The notes beneath the pieces are model-generated. The model worked only from the letters and a program-made list of their open reading frames with translations. It was not told where the DNA came from and searched no databases. This document shows positions 62,401 to 64,000 of a stretch of DNA of 64,000 nucleotides, in pieces (the first letter of the stretch is position 1; every line of letters starts with the position of its first letter). Made by a program: the position numbers and the translations under genes. This stretch comes from Blastobasis lacticolella (taxonomy: Eukaryota > Arthropoda > Insecta > Lepidoptera > Blastobasidae): the NCBI GenBank assembly GCA_905147135.1, contig LR990042.1, positions 10,407,545 to 10,471,544 of the forward strand, in the 5' to 3' direction.

Positions 62401-62677
62401 ATGCAAATGTATGAATTGTAGATGTTATGGGCGACAGTTACCACCAGGTGGGCTATCTGTTCGTTTGTCACGGGCAAGACCTACTGCTTCCAGCGGATAC
62501 AAAGTTACATACTGTCACGTCTTTTTCTTTGTCCACAGATGGTCCCACGGTCTGCTTTTCCATCAGGCGATTGTGGACTGCGCACGCGCTGCTATACTGC
62601 TGCCGCTCGGCATAGCCGTGTTCCGCTGCCAGCCGGTGTACAAATGCTCGCTAGTGGAGACCGCTTTTCTTCTTCTG
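44406..62677 (+). CDS. Rhodopsin-like (class A) GPCR, first three coding exons
   Basis: Coding segments are 44,406-44,415, 46,250-46,451 and 62,539-62,677. Phases match at both joins (1, then 2), and all six splice dinucleotides are canonical. The 117 residues start MSAAGSAVAMIGANLRF. The N-terminal tail has N-glycosylation sites (NSS, NNT). TM1 follows (GGAASAAALLALSGLG, then MSANLALMTVIL, with the class A Asn). The intracellular loop is SKKQLRRWSHG. TM2 has HQAIVDCARAAILLPLG, with the conserved Asp. CQPVYKCSLVETAFLLL carries the Cys that normally pairs with extracellular loop 2 at the start of TM3. The protein would sit in the plasma membrane and signal through G proteins. TM3-TM7 lie beyond the window, so the ligand class cannot be stated. 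It resembles insect orphan receptors. Confidence 0.82.
44535..44810 (-). repeat. Dispersed LINE-tail family, copy B (intron 1)
   Basis: 'gatggtagcccacctgatgg', 'aaatgcctcatgcctgaaat' and 'acacaacaatgcaagcatat' match 62,195-62,470 in inverse orientation. It sits about 120 bp after the first donor site of the GPCR gene. Confidence 0.6.
44820..46225. other. GPCR intron 1, otherwise featureless
   Basis: AT-rich intron sequence. At 45,155-45,215 there is a GT-rich simple repeat ('gggtgtgtgtgtgtgtgg'). No further exon was identified. Confidence 0.45.
46250..46451 (+). CDS. GPCR coding exon 2 (N-terminal tail and TM1)
   Basis: Acceptor: branch-like cactaac at 46,224-46,230, then 'tttcttgtctag'. 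Donor: 'gagaag|gtgagt' at 46,452. It is GC-rich against its introns, as expected for a coding exon. It encodes the glycosylatable N-terminus, TM1 and the start of intracellular loop 1. It ends in phase 2. Confidence 0.85.
46660..47062. mobile_element. MITE-like element with CAGGG ends, copy 2 (in GPCR intron 2)
   Basis: Begins 'cagggtatctggtgtgcaat' and matches 28,106-28,510 throughout in the same orientation, for example 'gttcgacctttgacacgttt'. It ends in 'accagaatcgaagccc'. Its divergence from copy 1 is modest by eye. Confidence 0.65.
47228..47692 (-). CDS. Possible secreted-peptide exon nested in GPCR intron 2
   Basis: A 154-codon minus-strand frame contains, from the Met at 47,633-47,635, a good signal-peptide shape: MKSIQ, hydrophobic NFWVLIFFVTFLF, then EETHA|C as a plausible cleavage site. 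CVDKSLVKSNKVKRSS follows, with a dibasic KR. A strong GTGAGT donor lies right after (minus strand, plus coordinates 47,512-47,517), so the true exon may stop there and the remainder of the frame be intron. No family was recognised and no second exon was found. It could equally be a chance frame in an AT-rich intron. Confidence 0.3.
   Translation of the reverse strand: MLFSVSEPNKIRYYTRQPCMKSIQANFWVLIFFVTFLFEETHACVDKSLVKSNKVKRSSEYWSSFRRCLVKLFTTGKVFTTCKLRVYIIDRVQRAKLQIRWNTVWVPPFSLFLPTNLNKCKCKQRKVPIKNFKQASNTIIKIRIFSLFHWACVL
47778..48065 (+). pseudogene. CR1-like LINE ORF2 C-terminus and tail
   Basis: Reads VRFQRNFFSHTLRLWDELPG, EVFPVEYNVEFFKKGLKRFL, RGRQRVGDAPGIANVHRLR and a stop, then the tail 'gattaccatcaggcaggccg' and 'tatataaaaaaag'. 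This is the last ~75 residues of this LINE group, in one open frame. It is strongly 5'-truncated. The minus-strand piece at 58,160 is a relative. Confidence 0.75.
48097..48352 (-). repeat. SINE-like/LINE-3' repeat, near full-length copy
   Basis: 'gcccataacagtctactgca', 'ataatctccacgcttggcag' and 'ccggacaccacacggcc' span the whole consensus. The (atc) run precedes it, which is its (gat)n tail on the minus strand. Confidence 0.7.
48872..49024 (-). repeat. SINE-like/LINE-3' repeat, first half of a split copy
   Basis: 'agcccataacagttcactgc' to 'gagactatagctattttg', where the match stops abruptly. The missing end resumes at about 49,787. Confidence 0.6.
49025..49330 (-). pseudogene. LINE 3' end with GC-rich coding remnant
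   Basis: On the minus strand, GC-rich coding-like sequence (YRCPVSRRSKPSYALIGLHA, then PTWTSSL) is followed by a 3' UTR ending 'aataaatactttttcatttt'. The composition differs sharply from the AT-rich surroundings. It is a truncated non-LTR copy; clade uncertain. Confidence 0.5.
49560..49865 (-). pseudogene. LINE C-terminus, then second half of the split repeat
   Basis: The minus-strand frame gives VARFYNHIPECIINLPESQF, then KEKVKTTLMQK, a common C-terminus of insect LINEs (about 49,690-49,790). From 49,787 the sequence 'atttgtcgccttgtacgaca' and 'ctctgccggg' continues the repeat interrupted at 49,024. Confidence 0.55.
49890..51040. other. GPCR intron 2, no gene seen
   Basis: AT-rich intron sequence. 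At 50,820-51,040 there is a higher-GC stretch ('cacggcgattttggcgcagc') that may be part of another small element. It shares 'cgtcacaacg' and 'tacgctac' words, partly in inverse orientation, with 51,790-51,850. Confidence 0.35.
51045..51785 (+). pseudogene. 5'-truncated LINE: ORF2 C-terminus and 3' UTR
   Basis: A 118-codon frame starting at 51,079 reads RYPTYKLHTECKILTVRQLY, QIVLRKHELISLDPLL, and SPFLYNRINNALGIYHLSKI. This parallels the C-terminal domain of the minus-strand LINE at 37,920-38,303 (RYPTTQLLHECDVLSVRRLF). The 3' UTR includes a C-rich simple stretch at 51,520-51,560 and ends about 'aataaagatttgtattatg'. RT proper is missing. Lies inside GPCR intron 2, sense orientation. Confidence 0.7.
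52440..55442 (-). mobile_element. CR1-like non-LTR retrotransposon, EN+RT, decayed
   Basis: A 3.0-kb minus-strand element in GPCR intron 2. Its 3' tail (low coordinates) is 'taataaaaaataaataaaa'. The 8-mer acattatt flanks it at 52,432-52,439 and 55,443-55,450, a possible target duplication. It starts almost at the endonuclease, so ORF1 is absent (5' truncation). There is no RNase H, and the C-terminus has the RLF-ending of CR1-type elements. Fragments of related elements occur at 2,880, 20,930, 47,778 and 58,160. Confidence 0.8.
52514..55439 (-). pseudogene. LINE ORF2: endonuclease and reverse transcriptase, three breaks
   Basis: 55,439-54,745 is the endonuclease: HLTNIRGLHSNLNTV, LFLTETQIRSP, LVILGDFNAHHQEW, LDLLLTTDPD. 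A frameshift near 54,745 follows, and the expected SDH site reads AHHCLVKS. 54,735-54,013 is the linker. A double stop (tga taa) lies near 54,010. RT runs 53,991-53,120: NKASGPDGIP, PVPKKGSRADPANYRPIS, AVSLDISKAFDRVWH (motif A), GVPQGSVLSATLFLLHIN, FGYADDSTV (motif C). A frameshift near 53,118 moves to the frame ending at 52,514 (QLYQAQVRSCMEYCCHLWDG, then FIMRTAKEWNALPASVFPDQ). It would be about 970 residues if intact. The breaks leave it non-functional. Confidence 0.85.
55455..56440. other. GPCR intron 2, no gene seen
   Basis: AT-rich intron. The two 62-codon plus-strand frames near 55,673 and 55,855 show no recognisable domain. Confidence 0.4.
56445..56560 (+). pseudogene. LINE C-terminal zinc-knuckle fragment
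   Basis: Translation FQCDCGISPQTMDHFISCSA has the C-x-C-x7-H-x4-C layout found at the end of RNase H-bearing LINE ORF2 proteins. Only about 30 codons remain and nothing else of the element is seen. Confidence 0.45.
57160..57412 (-). repeat. 'actagcggccctggtgcgac' element
   Basis: Reverse complement of the family seen at 32,010-32,210 and 32,654-32,854: 'actagyggnccnggngcgac' at one end, 'aaaatccgttgcgta' inside, 'aagcgactttgtttta' at the other. It contains an extra pyrimidine-rich stretch (about 57,310-57,370 on the plus strand). Confidence 0.65.
57413..57535 (+). repeat. Dispersed 'attataaatgagaaag' repeat fragment
   Basis: 'aatattataaatgagaaagc' and 'gcataggctaccttttattc' belong to the same short element type as 31,205-31,335. 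It abuts the preceding repeat head to head. Confidence 0.45.
57955..58060 (+). mobile_element. tRNA-headed SINE head
   Basis: A box in 'tcggtggcggagtgggtaag' and B box in 'gggttcgaattccactgc' are well preserved. The head 'ggagcgtcggtggc' matches the SINE at 33,740-34,072. It is short, followed by an inverted fragment. Confidence 0.6.
58095..58150 (-). repeat. Inverted SINE fragment facing the SINE head
   Basis: 'aagagtcattgatacatggc' followed by 'ggcag' equals the plus-strand sequence at 33,983-34,008, so it is a minus-strand SINE piece. It pairs with the plus-strand head at 57,955, forming a loose inverted repeat. Confidence 0.5.
58160..58260 (-). pseudogene. CR1-like LINE C-terminal fragment
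   Basis: The minus strand reads VQRNFLPRTLRLWNELTGEF then KMEFLLMELKGL, closely parallel to FQRNFFSHTLRLWDELPGEV at 47,778. No tail or upstream domains. Confidence 0.6.
58948..59335 (+). repeat. Diverged ~197-bp tandem duplication
   Basis: 'ggtctagatag...cgtaagtggcaggtgt' starts copies at 58,948 and 59,145. Later blocks 'ttcaataaattg' and 'tttgtttattcatcaaattt' also repeat. The copies differ by many substitutions, so the duplication is old. Confidence 0.6.
59810..59945 (-). repeat. LINE 3' tail
   Basis: 'cgagcaggccacctgatcga' and 'tagacatcagcaacaccaga' match the tail at 39,040-39,140 in the same orientation. Confidence 0.55.
60265..60315 (+). repeat. LINE 3' tail fragment
   Basis: 'ttgcttaccatcagattgac' followed by 'gcttgtttgtcgctgagtaa' is a diverged plus-strand LINE tail. 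Confidence 0.4.
60519..60850 (+). repeat. 'ctagctgacccggcaaacg' dispersed element
   Basis: Begins 'actagctgacccggcaaacg' and ends 'aaaatcggtcaagccgtttc' ... 'acgagaattttatatattag'. This is a widespread non-coding repeat type in Lepidoptera, related at its start to 32,010-32,210. The class is not asserted. Confidence 0.6.
61760..61910 (+). pseudogene. RTE-like LINE 3' end with (gat)n tail
   Basis: Reads GRPLFRWSDNLRIAISGC, then in another frame the 'W..L...Y' end encoded by 'attggctctctttgggagag' and 'gcctatgtccagtagtgggc', followed by gatgatgatgatgac. Typical RTE-type terminus, truncated. Confidence 0.65.
62195..62470 (+). repeat. Dispersed LINE-tail family, copy C, just upstream of GPCR exon 3
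   Basis: Inverse of 44,535-44,810: 'acaatgcttgcattgttctg', 'caggcatgaggcatttcatc', 'ttaccaccaggtgggctatc'. It ends about 70 bp before the exon 3 acceptor. Confidence 0.6.
62539..62677 (+). CDS. GPCR coding exon 3 (loop 1, TM2, start of TM3)
   Basis: Acceptor 'tttttctttgtccacag' ends at 62,538. The donor 'ctg|gtaagt' starts at 62,678. The first base completes the Arg codon begun at 46,450. The 46 following codons encode WSHGLLFHQAIVDCARAA, then the TM2 end and CQPVYKCSLVETAF. It ends in phase 0. High GC relative to the intron supports coding function. Confidence 0.85.
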
Positions 62678-64000
62678 GTAAGTGTAGTTACGACAAGTGG
62701 AATCCGAGCGCTGTTCGCCGCGTACCTAATCCGGCGAGTATAGAGTGCAAGCAAGATAACTTTTCTTGCGGCTAAAAATGGGACTTTGACCTACTCGAAA
62801 AATGATTTGGAACGACTTTCGATGACTGACGATGATTGACTTTTCAAGAAAACGACCTGCCTCTCCAAAAGGCTAAATTACATAATTATAAACTGATCAT
62901 GGGCACACTTAGTACGCGGGGCGTGCGACGGATGCCCTCAAATGCAATTATAGGGCTGGAAACAAACTTGTTACTCGGCTGACTGCGCGTGACTCCCGCC
63001 TGATACAGTGCAGGGTCTAGGCAGCGTCTTGTAATATTGAGAAGGTGCATGACCATCAATTTAAGTATAAGGAAATGCCATAAAATTATTCGGTATTTAT
63101 GACCATATTTTGTTGAAAGGTTCTATTTGACGCCATTTGATCAGGCAAATTGACGTCGAGTCCAATCGGAAACTTAGTCAGTCGATCATGATACGGCAGC
63201 AAAACGGATCTATTTTCATAACTTACACAACTAGACGTCTGTAGCGACATCTATCGCTCCACTAGGGAAACTCAACGATACTCACATTACGAGTACACGA
63301 ACACAAGGTTGGCAAGCATCCGCACATAGATGGCGCTAACAATCCTACATCGCGCTAGAGAAATGTGCCAACTTCCACGGCATATATACAACTTCCGACG
63401 ATCAACTGTCGGGCCCTTGGTCCCCTGGTCACAACACCCGGCCAGGTGGGTAATTACCCTTTTCTACCTTTTCCCCATCTTCGCTTGCCAACATTGGCGG
63501 CTACCATTATCCTGCACCGCCAAACGTCAAAACAAATTTCATTTACAAGAAACTTCATCGCAGGATTTCCACTGTAGGACCTATATTTCCCTCGAGTCTC
63601 TCTTACTCGACCGCTTGTATTAATATTTGCTGCCATGCAGACGATCGCAGTGCTGGACATGAAACTTGAGATAGTTTATCAACTAGCTTTAAATAACAAT
63701 TATCTCGATGTTGGCATAGCAAATACCTATTTACAGACTCTGTTGAACTAGGTTAAAATACTGCGAACGTAAAAAGAAAACGTCGTCGAACGTAGTCGAG
63801 ACTTTTACAGGGCAAGTTGCTTGTGATTCAGTCGCTAACTCGATTTAAAAGCTGTCGCCGCAATGTATTTAAATGTGTTCAGCATTCGTCGTGGGCAGAA
63901 CAATATATTTCTGTATTTAGATTGTGTAGATTGCCTAAAGCTTGTGGTTATGGGTGGGTTATACATTTTATTTGGTATATTTATTAAGCTCGCTCGATTC
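62678..64000. other. GPCR intron 3 (partial), no further exon found
   Basis: No acceptor followed by a phase-0 continuation of TM3 was found. The 97-codon frame at 63,330 lacks membrane-segment or receptor motifs and is not used. The gene should continue beyond the window. Confidence 0.5.

Noticed and set aside
63330..63623. 97-codon ORF as the next GPCR exon
   Set aside because: No TM3 continuation or receptor motif, and no acceptor followed by a matching phase-0 reading.

Overview
The window looks like a piece of a lepidopteran (moth or butterfly) nuclear genome. It is AT-rich and intron-dominated. It is packed with 3' ends of non-LTR retrotransposons, tRNA-headed SINEs and small inverted-repeat elements. 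Short motifs familiar from Lepidoptera recur on both strands, such as a LINE tail reading 'ccatcaggtgggccg' and RTE-type ends with (gat)n tails. No bacterial operon, CRISPR array or viral genome is visible.

Only one host gene can be supported. Its start-codon exon is at 44,073-44,415, its second coding exon at 46,250-46,451 and its third at 62,539-62,677 (+ strand). Splice phases agree at both junctions. The joined protein has an N-glycosylatable N-terminus, TM1, TM2 with the class A aspartate, and the conserved cysteine at the start of TM3, so it is a rhodopsin-like GPCR that continues past the window. Its leader holds three short upstream ORFs. Intron 1 is 1.8 kb and intron 2 is 16.1 kb.

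Layout: 1-9.4 kb is repeat debris (RTE and CR1-like 3' ends). 9.45-10.77 kb is a fold-back element with mirrored 'ctcgag' motif arrays. 12.39-15.46 kb is a unit bounded by ~480-bp inverted repeats; it encloses relics of a reverse transcriptase (YLDDG) with a restriction-like endonuclease tail and two 5S-rRNA-like segments. 15.5-31 kb is sparse, with scattered repeats. 31.57-32.85 kb is a near-perfect 644-bp tandem duplication. 33.7-39.3 kb holds a SINE, a small MITE and a 5'-truncated LINE. 39.36-44.01 kb is a decayed RNase H-bearing non-LTR element with a 14-bp target duplication, ending about 60 bp before the splice acceptor of the GPCR start-codon exon. 44-62.7 kb is the receptor gene, whose large intron carries a second decayed LINE (52.44-55.44 kb, minus strand), nested repeats and a possible secreted-peptide exon. 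62.7-64 kb is receptor intron.

The least ordinary structures are the long-TIR unit with RT/nuclease relics plus 5S-like dimer, the mirrored fold-back element, the 644-bp tandem copy, and a series of perfect palindromes (15, 16, 31 and 55 bp arms). All family names rest on reading by eye; nothing was searched or aligned by software.
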